From NCBI GenBank assembly GCA_014237715.1, contig JAAZZG010000003.1:62001-126000 (forward strand): a DNA stretch of 64,000 nt, read 5' to 3'. Below are positions 18,023 to 27,616 of the stretch, in pieces; the stretch's first letter is position 1; every line of letters begins with the position of its first letter. This stretch comes from Acidimicrobiales bacterium. GTDB lineage: Bacteria > Actinomycetota > Acidimicrobiia > Acidimicrobiales > MedAcidi-G1. The translations under genes and the position numbers were made by a program. The notes below the pieces were generated by a model that did no database searches, was not told the origin of the DNA, and saw only the letters and a program-made list of their open reading frames with translations.

Positions 18023-19261
18023 ATGTCACGACTGATCCTCCGCAACGGCCACGTGTTCGACGGAATCTCGGCCGGCTCACCCGTAGCAGGCCCACTCGAA
18101 GCAGACATCGTGGTTGAGGACCACCGCATCGTCGACGTCGGCCCCGGACTCGACGGCGACGAAGAGATCGACTGCACCGGTCGCCTGATCACCCCCGGCT
18201 TGTTTGACTGCCACGTTCACTTCATGGCCGACGGGGACTTTTCCGCCCAGACTCACCTTCAGTCGCCGTTCTCACTCCAGTTCTTCCAGGCCGCCGAACG
18301 TATGGAACGCACCCTCGCCGTGGGCGTGACCAGCGTCCGTGAGGCCGGCGGTGCCGACGCAGGCGTCCGAGAGGCCCGCGATCGGGGCCTCATTGCCGGC
18401 CCACGCATGCAGATCTCGCTCACCATGCTCTCTCAGACCGGCGGCCACGGCGACTCGTGGGAGATCTGCGGAGGCTTCATGCCGGGGATGGGCGATGCCC
18501 ACCCTGGGCGCCCCCACAACATCGTCGACGGCCCCGACGAGATGCGTCGAAAGGTCCGCGAACTCGTCCGGGCCGACGCCGACGTCATCAAGGTGGCCAC
18601 CACCGGTGGCGTCATGTCGTCCCGGTCTCGACCTCAGCAGGCGCAGTTCCACCCCGACGAGTTGGAGGTGCTCGTCGCCGAGGCCTCAGCGGCTGAACGG
18701 TTCGTCATGGCCCACGCCCAGGGCACCCGGGGCATCCGCAATGCCATCACCGCAGGGATCCGTTCCATCGAGCATGGGATCTACCTCGACGACGAGACCA
18801 TCGAGATGATGTTGGCCGCCGGAACCTGGCTCGTGCCGACGCTGATTGCTCCGATGGGAGTCCTGGAAGCCGCCGATCGGGGTGTCGAGCTGGCGCCCCA
18901 GGTCATCGCCAAGGCCACGGAGACCATCGAGGCCCACCGGAGTTCGGTGGCCCGGGCCATGGCGGCCGGCGTGAAGATCGCCATGGGCACCGACTCCGGG
19001 GTGACCCCCCACGGACAGAACCTCCGAGAACTGGCCGAGATGTCCAAGCTCGGCATGTCTGACGACCAGGTGCTCCGGTCGTCGACGTCGGTGGCCGCCG
19101 ACCTGTTGGGCGTCTCCGAGGATCTTGGCAGCATCGAGACAGGCAAACTGGCCGACCTGGTCATCTGGGAAGGGTCCGGGCTCGACGTGAGAGATATGCG
19201 GTCCCGCATCCGCACCATCATTCAGAACGGCATCGTCGTGGCCGGCCGAGCCGGCGACTGA
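18023..19261 (+). CDS. amidohydrolase family protein
   Basis: A 412-residue metal-dependent amidohydrolase of the imidazolonepropionase / Xaa-Pro dipeptidase-like group. Metal ligands are in GLFDCHVHFMAD near residue 64, the carboxylated-lysine region VIKVATTGG near 190, FVMAHAQG near 231, SIEHGIYLDD near 252, and the aspartate in MGTDSGVTPHGQN near 325. Hydrolytic substrate unknown. TAATCT (18011-18016) ends 6 nt before the ATG, a clear leaderless signature. Confidence 0.88.
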   Translation: MSRLILRNGHVFDGISAGSPVAGPLEADIVVEDHRIVDVGPGLDGDEEIDCTGRLITPGLFDCHVHFMADGDFSAQTHLQSPFSLQFFQAAERMERTLAVGVTSVREAGGADAGVREARDRGLIAGPRMQISLTMLSQTGGHGDSWEICGGFMPGMGDAHPGRPHNIVDGPDEMRRKVRELVRADADVIKVATTGGVMSSRSRPQQAQFHPDELEVLVAEASAAERFVMAHAQGTRGIRNAITAGIRSIEHGIYLDDETIEMMLAAGTWLVPTLIAPMGVLEAADRGVELAPQVIAKATETIEAHRSSVARAMAAGVKIAMGTDSGVTPHGQNLRELAEMSKLGMSDDQVLRSSTSVAADLLGVSEDLGSIETGKLADLVIWEGSGLDVRDMRSRIRTIIQNGIVVAGRAGD

Positions 19262-19276
19262 GACGGGTATCTCGGG

Positions 19277-19299
19277 GCTCCGTATCCGAGGTACGGAGC
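19277..19299. terminator. perfect 8-bp hairpin between convergent genes
   Basis: GCTCCGTA pairs perfectly with TACGGAGC around a 7-nt loop. It lies between the amidohydrolase stop (plus) and the ABC ATPase stop (minus) and probably terminates both. No T-tract is present. Confidence 0.6.
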
Positions 19300-19319
19300 G
19301 GCGAAGCGGACCCCGGAAA

Positions 19320-20108
<789 letters not shown>

Positions 20109-20138
20109 GACATCACCTCAAAGGCCTCTGGGAGACCG

Positions 20139-21974
20139 TTAGCGCTCGCCCAGCCCGGTGCGCCGTTCGAGACGCTGGCTGGCCTTGGACATTTGGTAGG
20201 CGAAGATCCAGTAGATCACCGACACGAAGAAGAGGTTTTCTCTGGTGCTGCCCATGAACTCGGTCTGTCCGGGAATGACGATCCGTCCAATGTAGAGCAG
20301 GTCGAACACTCCGATGATGGCCAGCAGCGAGGTCTCCTTGAACACTCCGATGCAGTGTCCCACCAACGGTGGGATGGAAACTCGTAGCGCCTGAGGGAGG
20401 ACGATGAACACCGTCTTTTGGGCGGTGGTCATGCCGACTGCCTCGGCCGCCTCGTGCTGTCCCCGGGTTATCGACTGCAGGCCACCCCGCACGTTCTCGG
20501 CCAGGTAGGCCGAAGAAAACAGGACGTAGCCGATGGCCACAGCGGCGACTTCGCCTAGGTGCATCCCTCTGGGAAGGAAGAGAGGCACCATGATCGAGAA
20601 GAAGATCAGGACCGTGATCAACGGTATGCCTCGCACAACCTCGATGAACCCGGTCGCCAACTGCCGGAAGATGGGCATGGTCGACGTGCGAGCCAGCGCC
20701 AGAGCAATTCCGAGGGGGAACGAGATTACGAGGGCGATGAACGCGATGAACAGGGTGATCGAGAAGCCACCGATGAAGAAACCCCCCGGGACCGTGACGG
20801 TCGACGGGGTGTTGATCGAGGTGATCAGCCACGACATCACGCCCAGGATGCCCAACCAGCCGAAGATGTAGCGCCTCCGGGCCTGGGGTCCGCCTGCGAA
20901 TGTTGGTGCCGCCAGAGCGAAGGCGGCCAGCAAGAGCATGTCGAGTCGTACGACCTGTCGCATCGGTGTCAGGAACGTGCAGAAGCCGGCCACCAGGATC
21001 AGCACGGCGACGATTCGACCGGTTTCGCCGGTCGACGGGCGGGTGAGCCACGAGAGTAGGGCCGCGCCGCCGACTGCGTAGACGAGGAAGATTGGCAGGT
21101 CGGTGCTGAACACGTGGCCCATATCGAAATCTGGGTCCCGCAGAACCAGGTAGGTGAGGAAGAATGGCGCTAGGAGCCAAAGCACCAGGAGGGTGGCCCG
21201 GGTCGGATTGGTCGGGAGGCGCTCTCGCATCAGGCGTCCCGCGAAGTACGCCGCCACGACGATGAGCAGCATGATCGTCCACGGCAACTTGGTGGTCATT
21301 GCCACTGTGCCCGGTTCGGCCAACACCCTCGGTACGCGCTTCGCTATGTAGGTGTGGTGGCCGTAGGGGACCACCCACAACGAGCTCACCAACCCGGTCA
21401 GGGTGACCACCAGCACTGTCAGCGAACTGACCGTTCGTTCGTTTTCGCCTCTAACGGCGAAGCGACGGATGGTCTCGCCGACGGCGGCCACGGCCAGAGC
21501 GGCGGCCAGCCACTGGACGGTGGCCGAGGCGCTGAACGGAGCGAGGAGGGCGAGGAGAGCGAGAAGGGCGCCGATGGCCAGGAGCTTGCGTCCGAGCACC
21601 GCCACCGGCACCGTCGAGCCGGCCTGCCATACAGCCAGCGACAGGCCTGTGAGGATGAGGAGGACGGCGACGCAAAACCAGACTCGGATGTACTGCTCAT
21701 CGGGATAGGCCCGCGTCATGAACAGCTGCATGTTGGTGGCCGTGCTGTCCCACTGGCGGACCGGATTGAAAATGAACGACAGGAAGCCACGGAAGATTGC
21801 CAACAGGATGATTGTGGTGACAACGGTCAGGACGGAGTTGAAGGGGCTCGAGAAGAGGTTCTCCTTCACCCACTCACGCGGTGCCAATTTTGGCATTTCG
21901 GGCGGCGCGGACAGAGGCACACTCGCCATCGCTTCGACCATGGAAGGCGTCGAGCCTTGATCCGAGAGCGACAT
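20139..21974 (-). CDS. aapM: amino acid ABC transporter permease (AapM-like, extended)
   Basis: A 611-residue membrane permease. The N-terminal VKENLFSSPFNSVLT is the AapM hallmark, and the C-terminal ~220 residues form the HisM-type permease core with FIEVVRGIPLITVLIFFS and the EAA-like loop AAEAVGMTTAQKTVFIVLPQALR. AapM proteins are usually under 400 residues; here about 200 extra residues, mostly hydrophobic helices, lie between the first segment and the core. The start ATG directly abuts the stop of the other permease (TAG followed by ATG), so translation is coupled. It probably imports L-amino acids. Confidence 0.88.
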   Translation of the reverse strand: MSLSDQGSTPSMVEAMASVPLSAPPEMPKLAPREWVKENLFSSPFNSVLTVVTTIILLAIFRGFLSFIFNPVRQWDSTATNMQLFMTRAYPDEQYIRVWFCVAVLLILTGLSLAVWQAGSTVPVAVLGRKLLAIGALLALLALLAPFSASATVQWLAAALAVAAVGETIRRFAVRGENERTVSSLTVLVVTLTGLVSSLWVVPYGHHTYIAKRVPRVLAEPGTVAMTTKLPWTIMLLIVVAAYFAGRLMRERLPTNPTRATLLVLWLLAPFFLTYLVLRDPDFDMGHVFSTDLPIFLVYAVGGAALLSWLTRPSTGETGRIVAVLILVAGFCTFLTPMRQVVRLDMLLLAAFALAAPTFAGGPQARRRYIFGWLGILGVMSWLITSINTPSTVTVPGGFFIGGFSITLFIAFIALVISFPLGIALALARTSTMPIFRQLATGFIEVVRGIPLITVLIFFSIMVPLFLPRGMHLGEVAAVAIGYVLFSSAYLAENVRGGLQSITRGQHEAAEAVGMTTAQKTVFIVLPQALRVSIPPLVGHCIGVFKETSLLAIIGVFDLLYIGRIVIPGQTEFMGSTRENLFFVSVIYWIFAYQMSKASQRLERRTGLGER

Positions 21975-23501
21975 CTACCGCTCCACCAGTTTCATGCGGA
22001 CGTTGAACCAGTTGACGACCACCGAGATGGTTAGCGAACAGCTCAGGTAGAAGAGCATCCAGATGGCCACCACGGGCAGTGTCCGGCCGGTCTGGTTGAA
22101 CACCGTGGTACCGACCTGGACCATGTCGCTCATGCCGACGGCGACGGCCAGCGAGGTGTTCTTGGTCAGGTTCAGGTACTGGTTGCCGGTCGGGGGCAGG
22201 ATGACCCGGAGAGCCTGAGGGAGTACCACGTGGCGGAGGATCTGTCCCCGGCGGAGACCGACAGCCTTGGCCGCCTCGGTCTGACCCTTGGGCACGGCCA
22301 GGATGCCGCCTCGGACGTTTTCGCCGATGAAGGCAGACGTGTAGAACACGACAGCGAAGAACACCGAGGCGAAGCCAATCGACATCGTCAGACCGTTCTT
22401 CCCGTAGTTGGGGAATTTGCCCTTCTGGACGATGTCGGGGCGCATGGCGTCGAATGGGCGGGCTGAACCGTCGACGTTGAACTTGTCGGCTAGGACCTCG
22501 AACAAGTCGCGGCCGCTGTTGAGGGTCCACGCCGAGAGGCCGGACCAGCGAACCACCAGGAAGACGACGGCCAGTGAGGCCACAGCGGTAAAGGCAATCC
22601 GGAACCAGTCGTCGTCGGTGAGCGAGAGGTGTCCGCGGGCACTGCGGTGGTCGGAAACGAAACGGCGGATCCAAACGGTGGCACTGCCGACAGCGATGGC
22701 GGAGAACAGCAACTGTGGGACGGCGACGGGAAACGAGTCGAGCAGGTCAGCGACGGCACTGAAGACGGAGCCCAGCCAGGAGAACACAGGGTGGACGAAC
22801 AGGCCGATTAGCCCGAACAGGGCGATCGTTCCGAGCGCCCACAGGATCGGCGAGGTGTTGGCGCCGGTCTCGTCCTGAATTCGTTGACGGTGACGGCGGA
22901 CGAAGTGAGCGGCCACCACACCGACGAGCATCACGACCGCCCACTGGTAGAAACCATCGGCTATGTGAACTCGTGGCATCGAGATGCCCTTGTTGGACAC
23001 ATGCAGCCAGCCGTTGATGGGTCCGGTTTCGAGGCCGAGCTTGGGAAAAGCGGCTGTCATAACCGAGTAGTAGATGATCATCTGCACCAGCAGCGGAATG
23101 TTCCGCAATATCTCGACCCACGAGGTGGCAATGCGGCGCACCAGCCAGTTATCAGACAGCCGGGCCAGGCCGACAATCACGCCCAGGATCGTGGCGAAGA
23201 AGATGCCTGCAATGGATAGCCGCAGGGTGTTGACCATGGCGGCCCATAGAGCCCGCCCGCCCGTGTCCGGGTGAGTGTCGATTCCCTCACTGATCTGGAT
23301 GTCGACGGGGCGTTCGAGGAAGTCGAAGTCGGTATTGATGTTTCGTGCCCGAAGGTTGTCCCCGGCTTGACTGGCAAGGAACCACATCGTTCCGAGCACC
23401 ACGAACAGCAGCACAACCTGTGTCACCCACTTGAGAACGACGACGTCGCGCCACAGCGGTACTCGCTGAGAAACCCGCTCTTGGGTGGTGGTGGCCGTCA
23501 T
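21975..23501 (-). CDS. aapQ: amino acid ABC transporter permease (AapQ-like, extended)
   Basis: A 508-residue permease. The N-terminal membrane segment leads into the AapQ-like stretch NLRARNINTDFDFLERP near residue 50, then SWVEILRNIPLLVQMIIYY near 145. The EAA-type loop EAAKAVGLRRGQILRHVVLPQALR and the stretch GNQYLNLTKNTSLAVAVG follow near 420-460. It is longer than the ~400-residue AapQ proteins I know, with extra helices between 200 and 320. It pairs with AapM to form the channel. The gap to the binding-protein gene is 172 bp and contains a strong hairpin. Confidence 0.88.
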   Translation of the reverse strand: MTATTTQERVSQRVPLWRDVVVLKWVTQVVLLFVVLGTMWFLASQAGDNLRARNINTDFDFLERPVDIQISEGIDTHPDTGGRALWAAMVNTLRLSIAGIFFATILGVIVGLARLSDNWLVRRIATSWVEILRNIPLLVQMIIYYSVMTAAFPKLGLETGPINGWLHVSNKGISMPRVHIADGFYQWAVVMLVGVVAAHFVRRHRQRIQDETGANTSPILWALGTIALFGLIGLFVHPVFSWLGSVFSAVADLLDSFPVAVPQLLFSAIAVGSATVWIRRFVSDHRSARGHLSLTDDDWFRIAFTAVASLAVVFLVVRWSGLSAWTLNSGRDLFEVLADKFNVDGSARPFDAMRPDIVQKGKFPNYGKNGLTMSIGFASVFFAVVFYTSAFIGENVRGGILAVPKGQTEAAKAVGLRRGQILRHVVLPQALRVILPPTGNQYLNLTKNTSLAVAVGMSDMVQVGTTVFNQTGRTLPVVAIWMLFYLSCSLTISVVVNWFNVRMKLVER

Positions 23502-23606
23502 GGTCGACGTGGGCTCAGATCGTGGGGCTGGGGATCAGTCAAAGGCTTCTCTGGAAGGGTTCCAGAAGATGGACAGTATCCGCGTGCTCAAGTGTCGTTA
23601 ACGCGA

Positions 23607-23652
23607 ATGATCCCGGGGTCTGGGAGCTGGCGCCCCCAGACCCCGGGATCAT
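23607..23652 (-). promoter_or_regulatory. 18-bp perfect hairpin between binding protein and permease genes
   Basis: An uninterrupted 18-bp inverted repeat (23607-23624 with 23635-23652) around a 10-nt loop lies just downstream of the binding-protein stop and 106 bp before the permease start. By analogy with other ABC importer operons it may stabilise the upstream mRNA or partly terminate, giving more binding protein than permease. There is no T-tract, so partial termination is uncertain. Confidence 0.6.
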
Positions 23653-23673
23653 CAATAGCGTTGGTTCGCCTAC

Positions 23674-24801
23674 CTAGCGGGCCGGCGGGGAGTAGATGAG
23701 GCCCCCGTCGAGCCATCCGGCGTTGGCGCTGCCCTCGCGGTACAGGCCCACCGGGTTCAGGTTGCGGTCATAGACCTCGCCGTAGCTTCCAACCTGCCTG
23801 ATCACCTGGTGGAAGGCGTCGGCGGACAGACCCATAGCAGTCTGGAGCTCACCATCGCCGCCGCACAGACGTGCCACCTCGGCCTCGGCCGTGGCGCACG
23901 TGGCATCCACGTTGGCGGAGGTGACGCCGTACTCATCCATGATGATCATGGCGTACACGGTCCAGTTGACGGCATCGGCCCAGGCCGAGTCGTTCTGACC
24001 GTATGTCGGACCGAGCGGCTCCTTGGAGATCGGCGTGGCCGGGAAGATCACCCACTCCTGATCGGCGGGCTGCTGCTTGGCCTTGCGGCCCACGAGGGCC
24101 GAACCGTCGGTGGTGGTGATGTCACACCCACCGGCGATGAAGGTCTCGTAGACCTCATCACTCGTCTCGAAGCCGAGCAACGTGATTTCGGCACCAGCCA
24201 ACAGGGCGGCCTCGGCGATGTTCTTCTCCGTGGTCGTACCGACGTTGGTGCACACGATGGAGCCGTCGATGTCGGCAACCGAGCTGGAGCCCGAGAAGCC
24301 GTCGCTGACACGGGCCATCAACTGCTGGCCGTCGTAGTAGGTGGTGGGACCGAAGTCCATGCCCACCGAACTGTCACGGCTCTGAGTCCAGGTGGTGTTA
24401 CGCATGAGCACGTCCACGTCGCCCGTCTGGACGGCGGTGAAGCGCTCCGACGCGGTCAGAGCCACGAAGTTCACGGCACCAGCGTCACCAACGACGGCGG
24501 CGGCCACTGCACGGCAGAAGTCGGCGTCGATACCGGTGACCGAACCATCAGCCTGAGTCTCGGAGAACGCGACGGCAGAGCCACTGACACCACAGTTCAG
24601 AGTGCCTCGGGCCTGCACGACGTCCAGGAGACTGCCGTCGGCGACGACCTCGACCTGAGCGGTCGTGGTTGCCGCTGCTGCGGTCGTTGCCGGTGCTGCG
24701 GTCGTTGCCGGTGCGGCGTCCTCGCTGTCGCTACCGCATGCAGCGGCGACGACACCGATCGACAGGAATATGGCAAGAAACTTGAGGAACTTGCTCTTCA
24801 T
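23674..24801 (-). CDS. aapJ: amino acid ABC transporter substrate-binding lipoprotein
   Basis: A 375-residue exported binding protein. The signal peptide begins MKSKFLKFLAIFLSIGV and ends at the lipobox VAAAC, so it is a predicted lipoprotein anchored at Cys 22 or thereabouts. An Ala/Thr-rich linker (repeats of APATTAA) follows, then the family 3 solute-binding domain with VVQARGTLNCGVSG, GIDADFCRAVAAAVVGD and FIAGGCDITTTDGSALV. It captures an amino acid and delivers it to AapQM. The ATG at 24801 is preferred, giving the positively charged signal start with GGAGGGGG upstream. Confidence 0.92.
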   Translation of the reverse strand: MKSKFLKFLAIFLSIGVVAAACGSDSEDAAPATTAAPATTAAAATTTAQVEVVADGSLLDVVQARGTLNCGVSGSAVAFSETQADGSVTGIDADFCRAVAAAVVGDAGAVNFVALTASERFTAVQTGDVDVLMRNTTWTQSRDSSVGMDFGPTTYYDGQQLMARVSDGFSGSSSVADIDGSIVCTNVGTTTEKNIAEAALLAGAEITLLGFETSDEVYETFIAGGCDITTTDGSALVGRKAKQQPADQEWVIFPATPISKEPLGPTYGQNDSAWADAVNWTVYAMIIMDEYGVTSANVDATCATAEAEVARLCGGDGELQTAMGLSADAFHQVIRQVGSYGEVYDRNLNPVGLYREGSANAGWLDGGLIYSPPAR

Positions 24802-24920
24802 AAAAGTTAACCCCCTCCGGGTCATTGGTTCCCGAGGGGCATCACACGCCGCCTACAGGTGCCACCCATCGTTGGATGACGTGTTGAGGCTAGGTGCCGG
24901 CGGTCACACGAGCAACCTCG

Positions 24921-24941
24921 GTTATACGTTGATTGCATAAC
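24921..24941 (-). promoter_or_regulatory. possible promoter and inverted repeat upstream of aapJ
   Basis: A TATAAC hexamer on the minus strand (24926 to 24921) lies about 120 bp upstream of the binding-protein start and overlaps an inverted repeat GTTAT-N11-ATAAC. This could be the operon promoter with an operator on it. No convincing -35 is seen. The remaining intergenic sequence up to 25070 holds nothing else recognisable. Confidence 0.35.
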
Positions 24942-25070
24942 TGGATCCGCTGAACCTGTGAACCATCACACCCGCGGACCCATTCCTGAGCGACGTTGTC
25001 AGCTTCCAGCGGATTGGAGTACCGAGCCGGTTCTGCGTGTTGGGCCTGGGTGTCGGGTCGGCGGATCGGA

Positions 25071-25604
25071 TCAGCGGACCGAATGGACCTCTTCAAGAAG
25101 GCCGGTGGTCACGCAGTACACGAAGCCCCGGATGTGGTCCTTGTGTCGCACGAAAGGTGACAGGTGCAGTCGCTGCATGGACTGTCGGACGCTGGCGTGG
25201 GGATCGGTGAATGCTTCGAGCACCCAGACTGGTGCCACGCCGATCTCGTCGACCAGGTCCGCTCGGAAATCGTCCTCGTTGACCTGCTCGAGACCGCAGT
25301 TGGTGTGGTGCACGAGCACGATCTCGCGGGTCTTGAGGAACCGCTGGGAAATACACAGCGAGCGGATCACGTCGTCGGTGATGACCCCGCCGGCGTTGCG
25401 GATGACGTGCGCTTCGCCATGGCCCAGGCCTAGTAGCTGGAACATGTCCATCCGGGAGTCCATGCAGGCCACGACGGCCACGTGGCGTGTCGGTTCGACC
25501 TGGAGTTTGGCGTCGGGGAACTCCACGGCGAATGCCTGATTGGCAGCCACGAACTCGTCGGCGATAGGCCGGTGATCTGAGTCTGAATCTGAGTCCTGGT
25601 TCAT
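25071..25604 (-). CDS. beta-carbonic anhydrase
   Basis: A 177-residue zinc enzyme interconverting CO2 and bicarbonate. Zinc ligands are visible as VVACMDSRMD (Cys, with the Asp-Arg dyad) near residue 36 and VLVHHTNCGLEQV (His and Cys) near 90. RNAGGVITDDVIRSL is the conserved segment between them. The ATG at 25604 is 4 nt after the acyl-CoA ligase stop, so both belong to one transcript. The N-terminus is Asp/Ser rich. Confidence 0.92.
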   Translation of the reverse strand: MNQDSDSDSDHRPIADEFVAANQAFAVEFPDAKLQVEPTRHVAVVACMDSRMDMFQLLGLGHGEAHVIRNAGGVITDDVIRSLCISQRFLKTREIVLVHHTNCGLEQVNEDDFRADLVDEIGVAPVWVLEAFTDPHASVRQSMQRLHLSPFVRHKDHIRGFVYCVTTGLLEEVHSVR

Positions 25605-25608
25605 GGGC

Positions 25609-27165
25609 TTAGTTGACCTGCTTGGCCATGCCTTCCCAGTAGGGGGCACGAAGCTTGAACTTCTGGAGCTTGCCGGTGGCCGTCCGGGCCAGTTCGTCAC
25701 GGAACTCCACTGACGTGGGGCACTTGAAGTGGGCCAGCTTCTCCCGGCAGTGGTCGATCAGCGCCTGCTCGTCGGGCTGACTTTCAGTATCCACATCAGT
25801 GCCGGAACCAGGCGCCAGGACCACCAGGGCCTTGATGGTTTCTCCCCACTTCTCGTCGGGCACGCCAATGACGGCTACCTCGGCCACCGCGGGATGCGAG
25901 AAGAGGGTGTCCTCCACCTCGATGGACGACACGTTCTCGCCCCCCGAGATGATCACATCCTTCTTGCGGTCGGTGATGGTGGCGAAGTTGTCGTCGGCAA
26001 TTGTCGCCCCGTCGCCCGTGTGGAACCAGTCGTTGGCCATGGCATCAGCGGTGGCTTCGGGCTGCGCCCAGTAGCTCTTGAGCACATGGTTGGACCGGGC
26101 CAGCAATTCGCCGTCGGGAGCGGTGTCCAGTGTGACGCCCAGCGCGGGAGCGCCGGCCCGCGACAGCCGGGCGGCTCGCTCAGCCGGGGTGTCGTCATCC
26201 CATTCGGAGCGGTTCCGGTTCATGGTGAGCAGCGGAGCCGTCTCGGTCAGTCCGTAGATCTGGATGAACTCCCATCCCAGTTCGGTCTCGACCCGTTCGA
26301 TGGTGCGGGTGGGCGGGGGAGCGCCGGCCACCACGCAACGCATGGTGCCCCGCCCGGGGATCTCGCCGCCCCAGTCGGCCGCAGCGTCCAGCACGGCGGA
26401 CAGCACGGCGGGGGCACCGCACAGGAGGGTCACCCCGTGCTCGGCGATACGTCGCAGGATCTCGTGGCCGTCGACCTTGCGGAGCACGATGTGCTTCCCG
26501 CCCATGCCGGTCATGGCGTAGGGCATGCCCCAGCCGTTGCAGTGGAACATGGGCAGCGTGTGGAGGTACACGTCCCGGTCGTTCACCCCGGTCTGCCAGC
26601 CGAATACCGCAGCGTTCAGCCACAGGTTGCGGTGGGTCATCTCGACGCCCTTGGGTCGGGCCGTGGTACCGCTCGTGTAGTTGATGGTCGCCGTGGCATT
26701 CTCGTCGGGCGCCCAGGGGAGCGGCTCGACGCCTTCCAGGAACAGCGAGTCGGACTCCTCGCCGGCCAGCAGACGGGTACCGACCTTCACGTCACCCAGA
26801 TCGGCCTCCAACTCGGGGTCCATGATCAGGACCTCAGCGCCGGAGTGGTCGACGATGTACTGCACCTCCTCGGCATTGAGGCGGAAGTTGATGGGCACGC
26901 CGACCCGACCGAAGGCACTGGTGCCGAACAGGAAGACCAGCAGGCGAGAAGCGTTATGGCTCACCATGGCCACCCGGGCCCCCAGGTCCAGCCCCAGCTG
27001 GTCCAGGCCGGCGGCCATGGCCCGGGAGAGTTCGCCTACCCGGCGATATGTCAGGTCGGGCAGTGGGGCGGCCACCTGGTCCGGCTCGTCAACGAAGGCG
27101 ACCCGGTCTCCGTAGACGAGTTCTGCTCGGCGGAGGTGGTCGGCGATGGTCAGCGGGATCTGCAT
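25609..27165 (-). CDS. AMP-dependent acyl-CoA synthetase
   Basis: A 518-residue ANL-superfamily ligase that activates a carboxylate with ATP and CoA. It shows the P-loop INYTSGTTARPKGVEMTH near residue 162, the motif YGLTETAPLLT near 297, and WFHTGDGATIADD near 385. The C-terminal hinge ITDRKKDVIISGGENVSS and the catalytic lysine in RTATGKLQKFKLR near 503 are also present. It is most like medium- or long-chain fatty acyl-CoA ligases. It is co-transcribed with the carbonic anhydrase gene. Confidence 0.9.
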   Translation of the reverse strand: MQIPLTIADHLRRAELVYGDRVAFVDEPDQVAAPLPDLTYRRVGELSRAMAAGLDQLGLDLGARVAMVSHNASRLLVFLFGTSAFGRVGVPINFRLNAEEVQYIVDHSGAEVLIMDPELEADLGDVKVGTRLLAGEESDSLFLEGVEPLPWAPDENATATINYTSGTTARPKGVEMTHRNLWLNAAVFGWQTGVNDRDVYLHTLPMFHCNGWGMPYAMTGMGGKHIVLRKVDGHEILRRIAEHGVTLLCGAPAVLSAVLDAAADWGGEIPGRGTMRCVVAGAPPPTRTIERVETELGWEFIQIYGLTETAPLLTMNRNRSEWDDDTPAERAARLSRAGAPALGVTLDTAPDGELLARSNHVLKSYWAQPEATADAMANDWFHTGDGATIADDNFATITDRKKDVIISGGENVSSIEVEDTLFSHPAVAEVAVIGVPDEKWGETIKALVVLAPGSGTDVDTESQPDEQALIDHCREKLAHFKCPTSVEFRDELARTATGKLQKFKLRAPYWEGMAKQVN

Positions 27166-27319
27166 GCAGGGTTCCTCCGGCGAAATGGTGGAGCGGGTCG
27201 TCGACCCTTGGCGTGACCCGAGAGTATGCGCGGGTGGGCCGCGGTCCGTCCCCGGGACTGGGCCCGGTCACGGGAAACAGGTCACCGGCTGCCCTGTCGG
27301 AGGCCCTACGATCCGGTGG

Positions 27320-27616
27320 GTGGGACAGGCCGAACGAGACGAGACGCTGGACGAGTACCGATCGAGCATCGACAACATCGATGCCGCTCTCATCCACCTG
27401 TTGGCCGAACGCTTCAAGGTGACCCGGAAGGTTGGCGCCCACAAGGCTGCCGTTGACATGCCGCCCGCTGATCTTGAGCGTGAAGCGTCCCAGGTGCAGC
27501 GAATGCGCGAGCTGGCCGAGTCAACTGGTCTTGATCCGGTGTTCAGCGAGAAGTTCCTGCGGTTCGTTATCGACGAGGTGATCCGTCACCACGAGAACGC
27601 CAGCAACGGGGACTAG
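27320..27616 (+). CDS. chorismate mutase (AroQ type)
   Basis: A 98-residue all-helical chorismate mutase converting chorismate to prephenate for phenylalanine and tyrosine synthesis. It shows the conserved pattern RSSIDNIDAALIHLLAERF near residue 13, the active-site RKVGAHKA near 38, and RHHENA at the end. TACGAT (27307-27312) ends 7 nt before the GTG, suggesting a leaderless transcript and supporting this start over earlier codons. It overlaps the convergent ferritin-like gene by 4 nt, the two stops sharing a CTAG. Confidence 0.88.
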   Translation: MGQAERDETLDEYRSSIDNIDAALIHLLAERFKVTRKVGAHKAAVDMPPADLEREASQVQRMRELAESTGLDPVFSEKFLRFVIDEVIRHHENASNGD

